Source of the DNA: BCD1 sp942492125
GTDB lineage: Bacteria; Bacteroidota; Bacteroidia; Chitinophagales; Saprospiraceae
DNA: 64,000 nt
NCBI GenBank assembly: GCA_942492125.1
Contig: CALODM010000010.1
Span: forward strand, 6,050 to 70,049
Direction: 5' to 3'
Shown: piece by piece, positions 53,793 to 63,005 of the stretch
Layout of the letters: every line of letters begins with the position of its first letter
Position numbering within the stretch: the stretch's first letter is position 1
Translations under genes and position numbers: made by a program
The notes under the pieces: generated by a model
Database searches by the model: none
Seen by the model: only the letters and a program-made list of their open reading frames with translations
Told to the model about the DNA's origin: nothing

Positions 53793-55319
53793 TTACTTTT
53801 TCTCTAATGGGTACATAATTTCTCCCCCAAATTTGTCCAATTCCTTTCCTATGTTCAATAGTCTGTAATCGCCATACCTCTTTCCGACTATTTGAACTCC
53901 TATTGGGAGGTTTTTGCTGTTTAAAGATATTGGAATAGTTAATACCGGGCTTTCAGTCAACGTAAACGGAGTAGTATAAGCTTGTGTAGCCATATAATAA
54001 TGAATCTCCTCTCCGTTAACGTCCAAAGGGGTATTGTAAATATTGAAATTGCCGTATGATTTGCTGGGTGTATGGTGATCAAATGCTGTAACAGCACTCA
54101 CCGGGCAGATGAAAATGTCGTATTCCTGCAAGAAATTTTCCAGTTGAGTAATTACGGAGTCCTGGCTGTTTAGTGCAACCATATATTTTTCAACAGAAGT
54201 TGGTTTTACAATATTTTGGTGCATTGGAACATCTTTGAGGACGCCCCTGGTAAAAGGCAATCCCAACCATTTTATAAAATTTGAAGTATTGTAACCTCCC
54301 TGCATCCCGACAAAACTTCCCCACGTTTTCCATGCCTGTAGGAAATTAATTTCCGGTGTTACTTTTACTACGGTAGCGCCTGCTTTCTCCAGTTCATGAG
54401 TAAATTTTTCAATTGCTTCTTTGATTTCTTCATTAACAGGAACCCCTCCGAATTCATCTGCCCAGGCAATTTTTAAATCTTTTATGTTAACTTTTTCCTT
54501 ATCCGGGTTTAAGGGAACAAGTTTTCTGAATTCATTGGTAGATTGGGCAATGACACTCAAAGCCAATTCCAAATCATCGATATTGCGTGCCAATGGTCCA
54601 GCGACTGCCAGGGATTTTAGTCCGTTGACTTTTTCTTTAGGGTCTGTCTGAATTCCTTGTAAGGAAACAACGCCAAAAGATGGCTTGAAACCATAAACTC
54701 CACAATAGGCTGATGGTAGTCTGATTGAACCAGCCAAATCGTTTCCGAAAGAAAGTGGAGTCATTCCTGTGGCCAAAGCGGCTGCACATCCGCCACTGCT
54801 GCCGCCGCTGGTTTTGGTAGTATCCCAGGGGTTATTGGTATGTCCAAAAACAGGATTATCTGCCTGCATATCCATTGCCAAAACAGACAGGTTGGTTTTT
54901 CCAATAATTATGGCACCTTCAGCAATTAATAATTTGACAATTTCCGCATTCTCGTTTGGGATGTAATGCTTCAACGGCTCATAACCCGCAGTCGTGGTTA
55001 ATCCTTTTGTTCGGTAATTATCTTTTACCGTAATTGGAACACCGTGCAGCTTCCCCCATATTTCGCCATTGGCCAAGGCTAAGTCCGCTTGTCTCGCTTT
55101 TTCAAGTGCGTTTTCTTTATCAATTAAGACTACCGCGTTATAAGTTTCGTTTTGTTCTTCCATTTGTTTAAAAAAAGCTGAAACCACTTCGTAAGAGCTA
55201 AGCTCGCCTGTCCTGATTTTCACAGCTAATTCTTTTGCCGAAGTAAATACAATTGCATTTTGTGCCATAATTTGTCCGTAGAATAGAGTTGATAATAATA
55301 TTAAAGAAATCTGCTTCAT
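53793..55319 (-). CDS. Exported amidase (amidase signature family)
   Basis: A 508-residue enzyme with a signal peptide (QISLILLSTLFYGQIMAQ). The amidase-signature triad is in place: Lys in GVPITVKDNYRTKG, Ser in KTSGGSSGGCAAALATG, and the nucleophile Ser in FGNDLAGSIRLPSAYCGVYGFKP. Hydrolyses a C-N amide bond; relatives act on peptide amides, aryl amides or glutamine amides, so the substrate is open. Together with the Crp/Fnr gene (51 bases upstream) it forms a more AT-rich block bordered by imperfect direct repeats, possibly acquired together. Confidence 0.9.
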   Translation of the reverse strand: MKQISLILLSTLFYGQIMAQNAIVFTSAKELAVKIRTGELSSYEVVSAFFKQMEEQNETYNAVVLIDKENALEKARQADLALANGEIWGKLHGVPITVKDNYRTKGLTTTAGYEPLKHYIPNENAEIVKLLIAEGAIIIGKTNLSVLAMDMQADNPVFGHTNNPWDTTKTSGGSSGGCAAALATGMTPLSFGNDLAGSIRLPSAYCGVYGFKPSFGVVSLQGIQTDPKEKVNGLKSLAVAGPLARNIDDLELALSVIAQSTNEFRKLVPLNPDKEKVNIKDLKIAWADEFGGVPVNEEIKEAIEKFTHELEKAGATVVKVTPEINFLQAWKTWGSFVGMQGGYNTSNFIKWLGLPFTRGVLKDVPMHQNIVKPTSVEKYMVALNSQDSVITQLENFLQEYDIFICPVSAVTAFDHHTPSKSYGNFNIYNTPLDVNGEEIHYYMATQAYTTPFTLTESPVLTIPISLNSKNLPIGVQIVGKRYGDYRLLNIGKELDKFGGEIMYPLEKK

Positions 55320-55369
55320 CTTTTTAATGCAAAAAAAGGGGCTTCTCTATTCAATTTCATTCAACTAGT

Positions 55370-55942
55370 TTAAGAAATGATTTTTCTACGGATTTGACTT
55401 AAGTATTGAGGTGTGATATTCAGGTAAGAAGCAATCAAATATTGTGGCACTCTGTGTAAAATTTCTGGTCGGGTATTCAATACCTTTATATATCGTTCAG
55501 TTGGAGATAAAAAAATAGTATCTCGTAGTTTTAACTCCCATTGTGTGAACAAATACTCTGCCATTAGTCTGCCAGCTTTCTCAAATAAAGGATCTTTTTG
55601 ATACAGTTGATTTAATTCGGTATTCGAAATGGTAAGCAACCGCGAGTTTTCGGTTGCTTTAAAATTCTTCTGGGCAGGAATATCATTGATGAAAGACGGG
55701 TAGTCGGCCAAAAAGCATCCTTCAAGGCAAAAATCTTCTATTATTTCCTCCCCTTCTTTTTGATAGTAGGAATAAAATGTACCCTTAACTACGAGTGCAA
55801 TTTTTTTACAAAAATGGTCTTCTGACAGAAAAAATTTTCCCTTTGATATTTCCAAAGGTTTTAGCTTGTCCCAAAATTCTTCAAATAAATGTTGAGGCAG
55901 ATTTAGGATCTTATTTATTTCTTTTTTTATTTGATCAACCAT
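55370..55942 (-). CDS. Crp/Fnr-family transcriptional regulator
   Basis: Start ATG 55940-55942 (MVDQIKKEINKILNL) is preferred; the frame is open 31 codons further up but this adds an extra segment not usual in the family. The 190-residue product has a cNMP-binding-like beta barrel (KLKPLEISKGKFFLSEDHF, ALVVKGTFYSYYQKEGEEII) and a C-terminal HTH (PQYLIASYLNITPQYLSQIR). The barrel lacks the canonical cAMP-binding Arg-Ser pair, so the ligand is unclear. It lies upstream of, and likely controls or is co-transcribed with, the amidase. Confidence 0.88.
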   Translation of the reverse strand: MVDQIKKEINKILNLPQHLFEEFWDKLKPLEISKGKFFLSEDHFCKKIALVVKGTFYSYYQKEGEEIIEDFCLEGCFLADYPSFINDIPAQKNFKATENSRLLTISNTELNQLYQKDPLFEKAGRLMAEYLFTQWELKLRDTIFLSPTERYIKVLNTRPEILHRVPQYLIASYLNITPQYLSQIRRKIIS

Positions 55943-56030
55943 TCTTTCTGCTTCCAAGAGATATTGAATAGATGCAAAGTAGGCGATTGCAGGGAAATTA
56001 ACAAGCAAGTGGTAGGAAAGTTGAGTCAAT

Positions 56031-56056
56031 TTCAAGGCGTCCCTTTGAATGTTATT
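56031..56056. repeat. Imperfect direct repeat, right copy
   Basis: TTCAAGGCGTCCC, GAATGTTAT; partner of the 53723-53748 copy, 2.3 kb away in the same orientation. Confidence 0.45.
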
Positions 56057-56077
56057 ATTTCGGGAGAAAAAGGGATG

Positions 56078-56533
56078 TCAATTTGAAGTTTGTGAAATAT
56101 CCAATTGTTCATCATCAATTTCTAAAAAGAGAGACTGTCCGGTCTTGATCGCGTCAACTTTTTGTCGCAGCATAACTTCCAGGACGGAAGGGTTTTGCAA
56201 ATGGTCGGTTTTGGTAGCGGGGTCTGGCATGTAGATCAGACCGTCATGACGTTGATGACTGATCAATACCGCCACATCAAAAAAATAGAAATTCTCCGGT
56301 GGGATGTAATCGGACCATGGGATATTTTTGAAAAAGTATTTTCCTTTTTTAATGACAAAGGTGGCAGGGGCGATATCGATATTGATCGTTCCCCGGTAGA
56401 ATTCATCCAGATGGAGACCGCCTTTAGCAAAGTATGGTTTTTGCAGGGCCAGGGTGCCTTCCGGATATCTCGGGTCATTTCCTTTTCCGGAGGCGACACC
56501 GTGGCCTGCTACGACGATGCCTTTTATCTTCAT
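56078..56533 (-). CDS. Hypothetical protein resembling CTP-dependent riboflavin kinase fold
   Basis: Start ATG 56531-56533 (MKIKGIVVAGHGVASGK) is chosen; the frame is open upstream but overlaps the previous gene. The 151-residue protein has G-x-V-x-SG near the N-terminus, a GTIN(I)DI strand (FYRGTINIDIAPATFVI) and FDVAVLISHQRHDGLIYMPD, an order that recalls archaeal RibK (DUF120) proteins. The same family occurs in cyanobacteria and Bacteroidota as hypothetical protein. The RibK link is an inference from motif order; the metabolic role is unknown. Confidence 0.55.
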   Translation of the reverse strand: MKIKGIVVAGHGVASGKGNDPRYPEGTLALQKPYFAKGGLHLDEFYRGTINIDIAPATFVIKKGKYFFKNIPWSDYIPPENFYFFDVAVLISHQRHDGLIYMPDPATKTDHLQNPSVLEVMLRQKVDAIKTGQSLFLEIDDEQLDISQTSN

Positions 56534-56561
56534 GATTGTCTTACTGGTTTGTCGATGGGCA

Positions 56562-57242
56562 TTACTGTATGACAATATGCAGCCCGTTGAGTAATTCCTC
56601 AATTTTATCCTTGCTTCTTTCCCACAGGGCATCACTGGTCCAGGTGGTGAATTGTATGGTGCCACGATCGTCCGAATAGTAATAAGTGTCAAAATGGAAT
56701 TTTATGCCCGAAAAGTCTGTTGCCAGAACTCCGTGAAGTACCTCGCTTCCATTGACGGTCCTGACTTCTGATTGGACGATTTTTACCGGAGATCCGACAT
56801 TTTCTTCCATCATATTTTTCGCGATCTTGAATATAGCCTCTTTGTCAATGACCGTTTCTTCCCAGATCACAACGCACCATATATCTTCCGTTTTGGACTG
56901 GAAGGCAAATTCGGCATCTTCATTCAAAGAGGCAGGAGGTACTCTTTTCCATTTGGATCCGTCGTATTTGATAAAATATTGTTCCTGTAAGTTTCTTACT
57001 TCTTTATTGGCATTATCGGTAACGAATTGTGGTTCGTGGAGGGTGTCAATAGTCAATTCAATATCCAGGAAATCGACCAGCCCGGGTAATGCCGGCATAT
57101 CTTCCTCTATTTCAAAACTCCAGGTGCCATTGTCATAAATGTACACGGTGTCTCCAAATTCTGTGATGGCTAAAGTTTGAGCATAGAGCAGCAGGTTAAT
57201 TGTCAGGAGGAAGGGAAGCAGGAACAATTTTTTCATTTTCAT
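56562..57242 (-). CDS. Hypothetical exported protein
   Basis: Start ATG 57240-57242 (MKMKKLFLLPFLLTINLLLYAQ) is used because it gives a signal peptide; the open frame extends 19 codons further. The 226-residue product begins its mature part with FGDTVYIYDNGTWSFEIEED, a short motif common in Bacteroidota envelope proteins, and continues with a mixed alpha/beta domain (IKYDGSKWKRVPPASLNEDAEFAFQSK in part; FKIAKNMMEENVGSPVKIVQ). No enzyme family is recognised. It is 53 bases downstream of the GH3 gene. Confidence 0.68.
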   Translation of the reverse strand: MKMKKLFLLPFLLTINLLLYAQTLAITEFGDTVYIYDNGTWSFEIEEDMPALPGLVDFLDIELTIDTLHEPQFVTDNANKEVRNLQEQYFIKYDGSKWKRVPPASLNEDAEFAFQSKTEDIWCVVIWEETVIDKEAIFKIAKNMMEENVGSPVKIVQSEVRTVNGSEVLHGVLATDFSGIKFHFDTYYYSDDRGTIQFTTWTSDALWERSKDKIEELLNGLHIVIQ

Positions 57243-57295
57243 TTTAAATTTTGGCGTGAAATAATGGCAACAATTTACATAAATATTGGCTAATA

Positions 57296-59992
57296 TCATT
57301 CCACCACCTCCAAAATCCCCCTCAGCCGGATATCGTTGGAAGAAGCGCCAATCATGATCCTGAACTCGCCGGGTTCTACAACCCGATTCATGTCTTCATT
57401 GAGCATGGTCAGTCGTTCAGGGGTAATGTCGAATGTCAGCTCTTTGGTCTCGCCTTGTTTCAGATGGATACGCTGGAAACCCTTTAATTCCATTACCGGC
57501 CTGGCTACAGAAGCAAACAAATCCCTGATATACAATTGTACTACTTCGTCGCCATCGTATTCCCCGGTATTGGTCACCTTGAAACGAACGGTGGTGCTTT
57601 CTTTTTTCGCAATGGTAATTTGATCAAAAGCCAAATCACTGTATTCAAAAGTCGTATAACTTAAGCCGTAACCAAAAGGAAATAAAGGTTTGCCCGTGAG
57701 GTTGAGGTAATCATCACCTCTGCCGGTAGGTTTGTGGTTGTAATACAATGGAAGCTGCCCTTCATGTATCGGGAAAGTGATCGGTAATCGCCCGGCAGGA
57801 TTGTAATCCCCCATCAGAACATCTGCCACGGCATGACCACCGGCATCCCCTGGATACCAGACGTCAATTATGGCATCCACCTCATCGATCCACTCGTTCA
57901 TGGTAATGGCACTTCCGCCTACCAGTAAAACCACGACAGGTTTTCCGGTGGCAGCCACCTGTTTGATCAATTGCTCCTGGTGGCCGGGCAGGGAAAGTTT
58001 GGCCCGGTCCCTGAATTCTCCTTCTTCAATACCAACCACCACAATGCCGAGTTCACTTTGTCGGGTAATGTTGACCGCTTCCTGTATTGCTTTTTGCCAG
58101 TTGGTTTTTACACCGACATTCCAGATCAATTTCAGCCAGACATTACCGGTGGTTTCGTAAAATTCGATTTTCAGGTCATATTCCTTTCCTTTTTGAAAAT
58201 AGAAAGGTTTTGTGATGGTCCGGTAGGTCTGTTTTTGCCAGTTATCGATAATCAGTTCGTCGTTGATGTAGAGCCGGTAGCCGTCATCACCCTCCAGTCC
58301 GATGTCGAAATTGCCCGTTTCCGGAGCGAGCAGTTTTCCGGTCCACCGGGCGGAATAAAAATCGTAATTGATTTTTTCGGGGTCCGGGGAGAAAAGTGTC
58401 CACCGAAAATCAATGGTTGGGTCAATCCTGGATAGAGCAGGTTTCCCTTCCAGCTTGATATTGTTGTAATAATGACCCTGTAGGCCAGATGTTTTTTTTC
58501 CGTCATTATAAAAGTAGAGGTTCTCACCCGGGATTGTTGTAAATGCTTGTGCTTCCCTGCCGCACCCAGGGGTGTAAATGATCTCGCAGGTTTCTCCAAG
58601 TTTCTCCACAATTCCTTCCATTATGCTCACAGGGTTATTTCCCGGCCCGGAATATCCGCCGAGTCTCGCTTCTGTTGCATCAGTACCGATTACGGCAATG
58701 GATTTTAAGTTTTTTTTCAAAGGCAATGTTTGACCTTCGTTTTTAAGCAGAACAAAAGATTTCTGTGCTGCTTTTTTAGCGAGGTTCCTATGTGCCTCGG
58801 TACCATTCCAATTAGCTGCTTCCTCCGGGTTGACATAAGGATTTTCAAATAACCCCAGTTTGAATTTGGCGCGGAGAACCCGTCGAACTGCTTCGTCGAT
58901 AGCAGCTTGGTCGATCATCCCTTTTTCGAAAGCTTCATAAAACAGTGGATGGTGATCGTAGGCCGTTTGAAAGATCACATCCAGTCCGTTTTCAATGGCC
59001 TGATCAGTGGATTCAGCGTAATTTTTTGCGGTGAAGTGTAAAACATTGGCACCGCCGGTAGCTCCGGCATCCGAGATGACAAAGCCATCGAAGCCCCATT
59101 CGTCTTTTAACTTTTGATTCAGCAGCCAATCATTGGCAGTACATTGTCGGCCATCCAGGGAATTGTAGGAAGTCATCACCGACCAGGCATTGGCTTGTTG
59201 GAAACAGGCTTTGAATGCCGGGAAATAGACTTCTTCCAATAAGCGCTCATTGTAATGGATAGGGTAGCTGTCGCGGCCGCCATCGCCTACATTGGCAACG
59301 AAATGTTTGGGGGTTGTAATCACACCTGCTTTTTCAAATTGGGAAATGAAAGCAAGTCCCATTTGGGTGGTGAGGAAGGGGTCTTCGCCATAGGTTTCTT
59401 CTGTTCGGCCCCAGCGAACATCACGGGCGATATTCAGTACCGGCGAAAGGATCTGGCGGATACCCCGGGATTTTGTTTCCAGGGTGATGGCATGCGCCAC
59501 ATCACTCATCAGTGCAGTATCCCAGGTGGCTGAGAGCGCGATGGATTGCGGAAAGGCCGTTGCGCCCTCGCGAACAAGTCCGTGGAGGGCCTCATCAAAA
59601 GGGATGATGGGAATGCCCAGCCTTGTTTCTTCGACAAAGTATTTTTGGATCTCATTGATCAGTTCTGCAGTTTGTTCGGCTGTGCCACCACCCGAATAAT
59701 CCAACAGCTGCTCTGCTTCATTACCTGATTTACCCTTCGTCGCTACCTGGAAGCCAAATATGCCGTGTTTGTATCTTTTCTTACCATCGGAGAGGTCGCC
59801 CGGGATCATGAAAAGTTGCCAGAACTTTTCTTCCGGGGTCATGCGGGCGAGCAGGTCGTCAATCCTCTCTTCGATTGGGAGATCCGGGTCTTTATAGGCT
59901 AATGAATCTTCCTTTTCACAGGAAGCAACCATGATGATTAATATGGTGAACAAAAAAGGAAGAAGTTTGGCAGGCATCGGTTTTACGTTCAT
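57296..59992 (-). CDS. Glycoside hydrolase family 3 lipoprotein with PA14 domain (beta-glucosidase-like)
   Basis: An 898-residue enzyme with lipoprotein signal (FTILIIMVASC, lipobox ASC). Order: GH3 N-terminal TIM barrel (PIIPFDEALHGLVREGATAF; WSVMTSYNSLDGRQCTANDW; DGFVISDAGATGGANVL with the nucleophile Asp of the SDW/SDA motif), GH3 C-terminal domain, an inserted PA14 domain (residues ~480-620; GLQGHYYNNIKLEG ... GDDGYRLYINDELIIDNW) and a C-terminal fibronectin-like domain (YDGDEVVQLYIRD). The PA14 insertion is typical of exo-acting GH3 enzymes that shape the active-site cleft. Probable role: removal of terminal beta-linked glucose or xylose from oligosaccharides at the cell surface. Confidence 0.93.
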   Translation of the reverse strand: MNVKPMPAKLLPFLFTILIIMVASCEKEDSLAYKDPDLPIEERIDDLLARMTPEEKFWQLFMIPGDLSDGKKRYKHGIFGFQVATKGKSGNEAEQLLDYSGGGTAEQTAELINEIQKYFVEETRLGIPIIPFDEALHGLVREGATAFPQSIALSATWDTALMSDVAHAITLETKSRGIRQILSPVLNIARDVRWGRTEETYGEDPFLTTQMGLAFISQFEKAGVITTPKHFVANVGDGGRDSYPIHYNERLLEEVYFPAFKACFQQANAWSVMTSYNSLDGRQCTANDWLLNQKLKDEWGFDGFVISDAGATGGANVLHFTAKNYAESTDQAIENGLDVIFQTAYDHHPLFYEAFEKGMIDQAAIDEAVRRVLRAKFKLGLFENPYVNPEEAANWNGTEAHRNLAKKAAQKSFVLLKNEGQTLPLKKNLKSIAVIGTDATEARLGGYSGPGNNPVSIMEGIVEKLGETCEIIYTPGCGREAQAFTTIPGENLYFYNDGKKTSGLQGHYYNNIKLEGKPALSRIDPTIDFRWTLFSPDPEKINYDFYSARWTGKLLAPETGNFDIGLEGDDGYRLYINDELIIDNWQKQTYRTITKPFYFQKGKEYDLKIEFYETTGNVWLKLIWNVGVKTNWQKAIQEAVNITRQSELGIVVVGIEEGEFRDRAKLSLPGHQEQLIKQVAATGKPVVVLLVGGSAITMNEWIDEVDAIIDVWYPGDAGGHAVADVLMGDYNPAGRLPITFPIHEGQLPLYYNHKPTGRGDDYLNLTGKPLFPFGYGLSYTTFEYSDLAFDQITIAKKESTTVRFKVTNTGEYDGDEVVQLYIRDLFASVARPVMELKGFQRIHLKQGETKELTFDITPERLTMLNEDMNRVVEPGEFRIMIGASSNDIRLRGILEVVE

Positions 59993-60142
59993 TTTTTAAG
60001 GTTGAATGGCTTTAGGAGGTCGTCAACGCTTAAATTTAGGTCAAATGGAACACTGATCCAACTGATAGGACAGATTCGAACTGATTTTTGGAAATTAATC
60101 TAATTTGCTAATGATGTGTTTTGAGTTACGAGGCAGATAAGT

Positions 60143-60226
60143 ATCATTGAGCCGAGTGTGAAGGAGAATCGGTGAGCCGTTCTTTGCTTTTTGCTCACCG
60201 ATCCTCACTTTGCTCGGCTCAATGAT
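60143..60226. repeat. Long imperfect inverted repeat
   Basis: The left arm (60143-60177; ATCATTGAGCCGAG ... ATCGGTGAGC) is mirrored by the right arm (60193-60226; GCTCACCGAT ... CTCGGCTCAATGAT) with a ~15-base loop. Arms match over ~34 bases apart from a few positions in the middle. No T-run follows, so it is more like a small palindromic element (MITE- or REP-like) than a terminator. Confidence 0.75.
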
Positions 60227-60313
60227 CAAACTGTTTTTTTTTGTTACAAAGTAAGAGCCTACAACCCTTGATTCACATGATTAATCAAAAAAATACTTGG
60301 ATGAATTTTAAAA

Positions 60314-60426
60314 CCAGCCACCAGCCACCAGCCACCAGCCACCAGCCACCAGCCACCAGCCACCAGCCACCAGCCACCAGCCACCAGCCACCAGCCACCA
60401 GCCACCAGCCACCAGCCACCAGCCAC
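60314..60426. repeat. Tandem repeat of a 7-base unit (about 16 copies)
   Basis: CCAGCCA is repeated perfectly about 16 times over 113 bases, immediately next to the stop codon of the DUF5686 gene (60430). A plus-strand frame crosses it but would encode only low-complexity repeats. The copy number of such a pure heptamer is expected to vary between strains or cells. Confidence 0.95.
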
Positions 60427-60429
60427 TCC

Positions 60430-62847
60430 TTATTTCGTGGTGGCAATTAATGACAATTTAAAAACCAGATTGTCCTTTACACTTTCATGTGCATTGGAGC
60501 CATATCTGTAGAAAACACCTCCTCCCAGTCCTATGTAGGCTACGTTTAGGTAATTTAATTTGAAGATGTTGTCCAGTTGCAAGCCCGATTCAAAGAAACC
60601 TTTTTCCTTTGTTTTGAAATCAAGAAATTGATGGTCGGCTGGATTTTCCAAGGTTCCCCAACCCATATTCTGGTGGAGGGAGATATGTGGTTTGAATTTA
60701 TCGGTCTGAAAAAGCAGGGAACCGAAGTTGTGGGAGAAAAAGAGGTTTACATAACGATCCGACAGAAATTCGAAAGGGCCGGCAGTTTGAAAATATTGCT
60801 CAATAATAACTGGTACCCCCTGTACAAAACTACCTTCGCCTGAGAATAACAATCCATAAGGAAGAGGCTTGTCGATATAACCGCCATCCAGAGTGATTTT
60901 GGTTTCGCCCAGGTTTTTTGACAGGAATGATTGCTCAATTCTTGCTTCAATTTTGTTGTAATCAAACTGGCTGCCATAAAGGCCTTCGATGCCCCTGGAG
61001 AAATTGATATAAATTACCGGGTATTTGGTGCCCATGCTCATCCGTTGGCCGAAGGAATTGATCTGTTTTTCTCTGAAGGCAAATCTCAACCGGATATTTA
61101 AATCACTGTTGGTGTAATTTTTGATGTTCTCTGAAGCTTCGGTTTGGAATTCATAATCATACAAGGGGGTAGTTTTTGTATGATTCAGGGTGAAGCCCAG
61201 TTGTGCATATTTCAAAGCTCTGAAATTGAGGGTCAGGCTGTTTTGTCGTATGCGATCCATTCGGCCGGCAACCAGATTCCTGGAGTCGTAAATATTGTTG
61301 TTGAAAAAATTCAATTGGGAGCGCCCGGCTTCCACCAGGGAGTACTGATGTTTTCCCCTAAGTTCCAGTTCTTGACCCTTATCGACAGTAAATATAAATT
61401 CTCCGCCATATTTCCACAAACGGTCTTTCAAACCGTAGCCGAAAAAACCTCCTATTGACAGAGATTTTAACATTTTGTCATTAGTGAATATGCCTATACC
61501 CGGCCTGAACCCTTCAAATGGATTGTACACGAGGGAATTTCTAAGGTCAATATCCAGAAACCTGACGGGGATTCTTCCTTGAGAAATTTTTTCAATCAAT
61601 GCCAGCTTTCGATCAAATTTCAATTCCTGTCCGAGGCTATCGAGTACCTGGTAGGTGGTAATTTCTCTTCTATTCAGATTTTCCGTTCTGGAATCCTGCC
61701 AAAAAAGGCTGTCCTTTTTTGCGGCCGAGTCCTGTATTTCCAGCGTCACGGAAGAGAAGTCTTTTCTTCTGAGGGCAGGAAGTAATTCGATATTGTTGAT
61801 ATAGCTTCTGCCGTTGGCCCCTACGCTTATGAAATTTGAATTGGCGGTGTCTGTTTTTCCTACGATCAACTCAAAATTCAATTGTTCCGGAAACCATTGC
61901 TGTTCCTCGATCAATTGGTATTCCTGCTGAATTTTGATATCAACCGTTCCTTTTTCATAGGGTTCTGCGATGACATTCTGGATAGCATATTGGTGGGTAT
62001 TGATGTATAGGAGTCCGGTCAGTCCTTCAAAATTTTTATCCTTTTTGGGTCTGAAGGAAAGTATGAAGACGGTATCTCTTTGTTGATAAAGTGTGTCTTC
62101 CAAACGGAAATTATATTTTTTGAGGCTACCGTTACTGATTGGATTGAGATAATTGACATCGAAAATGGTGATGATCTCTTTGTAAAAAGAAAATGGTTGG
62201 ATATCGGTGGCCAATGGGGCAAAGGTCGGGTTTTTAAATCCTGAGACTTTGGTGGCGATTATGGTCTCATTATCCAGGTCGGGCTGAATGAATTTCCTTT
62301 CCGTGACAGATTCCATGATCAGCATATGACCTCCCTGGAATAGTTGGGCAGTTTTCATCATCAAAGAATCCGAATCAGTACTATCGTTTAACATAAGATC
62401 GTAAACAACCTTGTTGTAAGAATTGTATTGGAAGGAAGCAATTTTTTCCGGGTTGTTGATGCTCTTGTTTTCGATGACTTTTCGGATGATCCGGTTGGCC
62501 GGATTTTCTCCGACCCTGATGACCACTTCATTGAGCTGAAGCGCTGAGGTTTTTAGCGTAATGGTCAGTTCTTGTTGCTGTTTTTGAGCATCCAGGGTTA
62601 CGGTCGTTTTTTCATAACCGACATAACTGCATGTCAAAGTACTCAGGGGAGATACTGAACTGAAAACAAACCTCCCATCAATATCCGTTACAACGCCGGA
62701 TTGTGTATCATCGTTGAAAATAATGTTTACAAAGGCCAGGGGGGCTTTGCTATTGTGGTCGATCACTGTTCCTTTTAGGGAATACTGTGCTAAAGCAAAA
62801 TGGCCGACTAAAGAAAACAGGATCAATAGTGCGAAGATTTTCTTCAT
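60430..62847 (-). CDS. DUF5686 family outer-membrane protein with CarboxypepD regulatory-like domain
   Basis: An 805-residue protein with signal peptide (KIFALLILFSLVGHFALAQ). Residues ~22-105 are a CarboxypepD_reg-like sandwich (YSLKGTVIDHNSKAPLAFVN; CSYVGYEKTTVTLD), the plug-side domain common to Bacteroidota barrel proteins. The rest matches DUF5686, a beta-barrel family without a proven function: NPANRIIRKVIENKSINNPE and FQYNSYNKVVYDLML are its N-terminal signatures, and aromatic strands end at VFKLSLIATTK. No TonB box is evident. Its stop codon abuts the heptamer repeat. Confidence 0.88.
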   Translation of the reverse strand: MKKIFALLILFSLVGHFALAQYSLKGTVIDHNSKAPLAFVNIIFNDDTQSGVVTDIDGRFVFSSVSPLSTLTCSYVGYEKTTVTLDAQKQQQELTITLKTSALQLNEVVIRVGENPANRIIRKVIENKSINNPEKIASFQYNSYNKVVYDLMLNDSTDSDSLMMKTAQLFQGGHMLIMESVTERKFIQPDLDNETIIATKVSGFKNPTFAPLATDIQPFSFYKEIITIFDVNYLNPISNGSLKKYNFRLEDTLYQQRDTVFILSFRPKKDKNFEGLTGLLYINTHQYAIQNVIAEPYEKGTVDIKIQQEYQLIEEQQWFPEQLNFELIVGKTDTANSNFISVGANGRSYINNIELLPALRRKDFSSVTLEIQDSAAKKDSLFWQDSRTENLNRREITTYQVLDSLGQELKFDRKLALIEKISQGRIPVRFLDIDLRNSLVYNPFEGFRPGIGIFTNDKMLKSLSIGGFFGYGLKDRLWKYGGEFIFTVDKGQELELRGKHQYSLVEAGRSQLNFFNNNIYDSRNLVAGRMDRIRQNSLTLNFRALKYAQLGFTLNHTKTTPLYDYEFQTEASENIKNYTNSDLNIRLRFAFREKQINSFGQRMSMGTKYPVIYINFSRGIEGLYGSQFDYNKIEARIEQSFLSKNLGETKITLDGGYIDKPLPYGLLFSGEGSFVQGVPVIIEQYFQTAGPFEFLSDRYVNLFFSHNFGSLLFQTDKFKPHISLHQNMGWGTLENPADHQFLDFKTKEKGFFESGLQLDNIFKLNYLNVAYIGLGGGVFYRYGSNAHESVKDNLVFKLSLIATTK

Positions 62848-63005
62848 AATGTTACTCGATCGCTATAATGAGTTTAGTTTGAAATTGAATGTCCATTCCA
62901 GGTAACGCAAAATTCAAGGTGAGTTGTATCCGCTTAACTTTTGGCCACACAGGTTGTTTCCCCGGTTTTTAATTAGCATAGATTATTGCGCAAATACCCC
63001 TTGAT

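Noticed and set aside
60314..60426. CRISPR array
   Set aside because: Units are 7 bases, perfectly contiguous and without spacers; no cas genes are nearby.
60241..60450. Plus-strand 69-codon gene over the heptamer repeat
   Set aside because: Its translation is almost entirely a low-complexity repeat product and it overlaps the 3' end of the DUF5686 gene.
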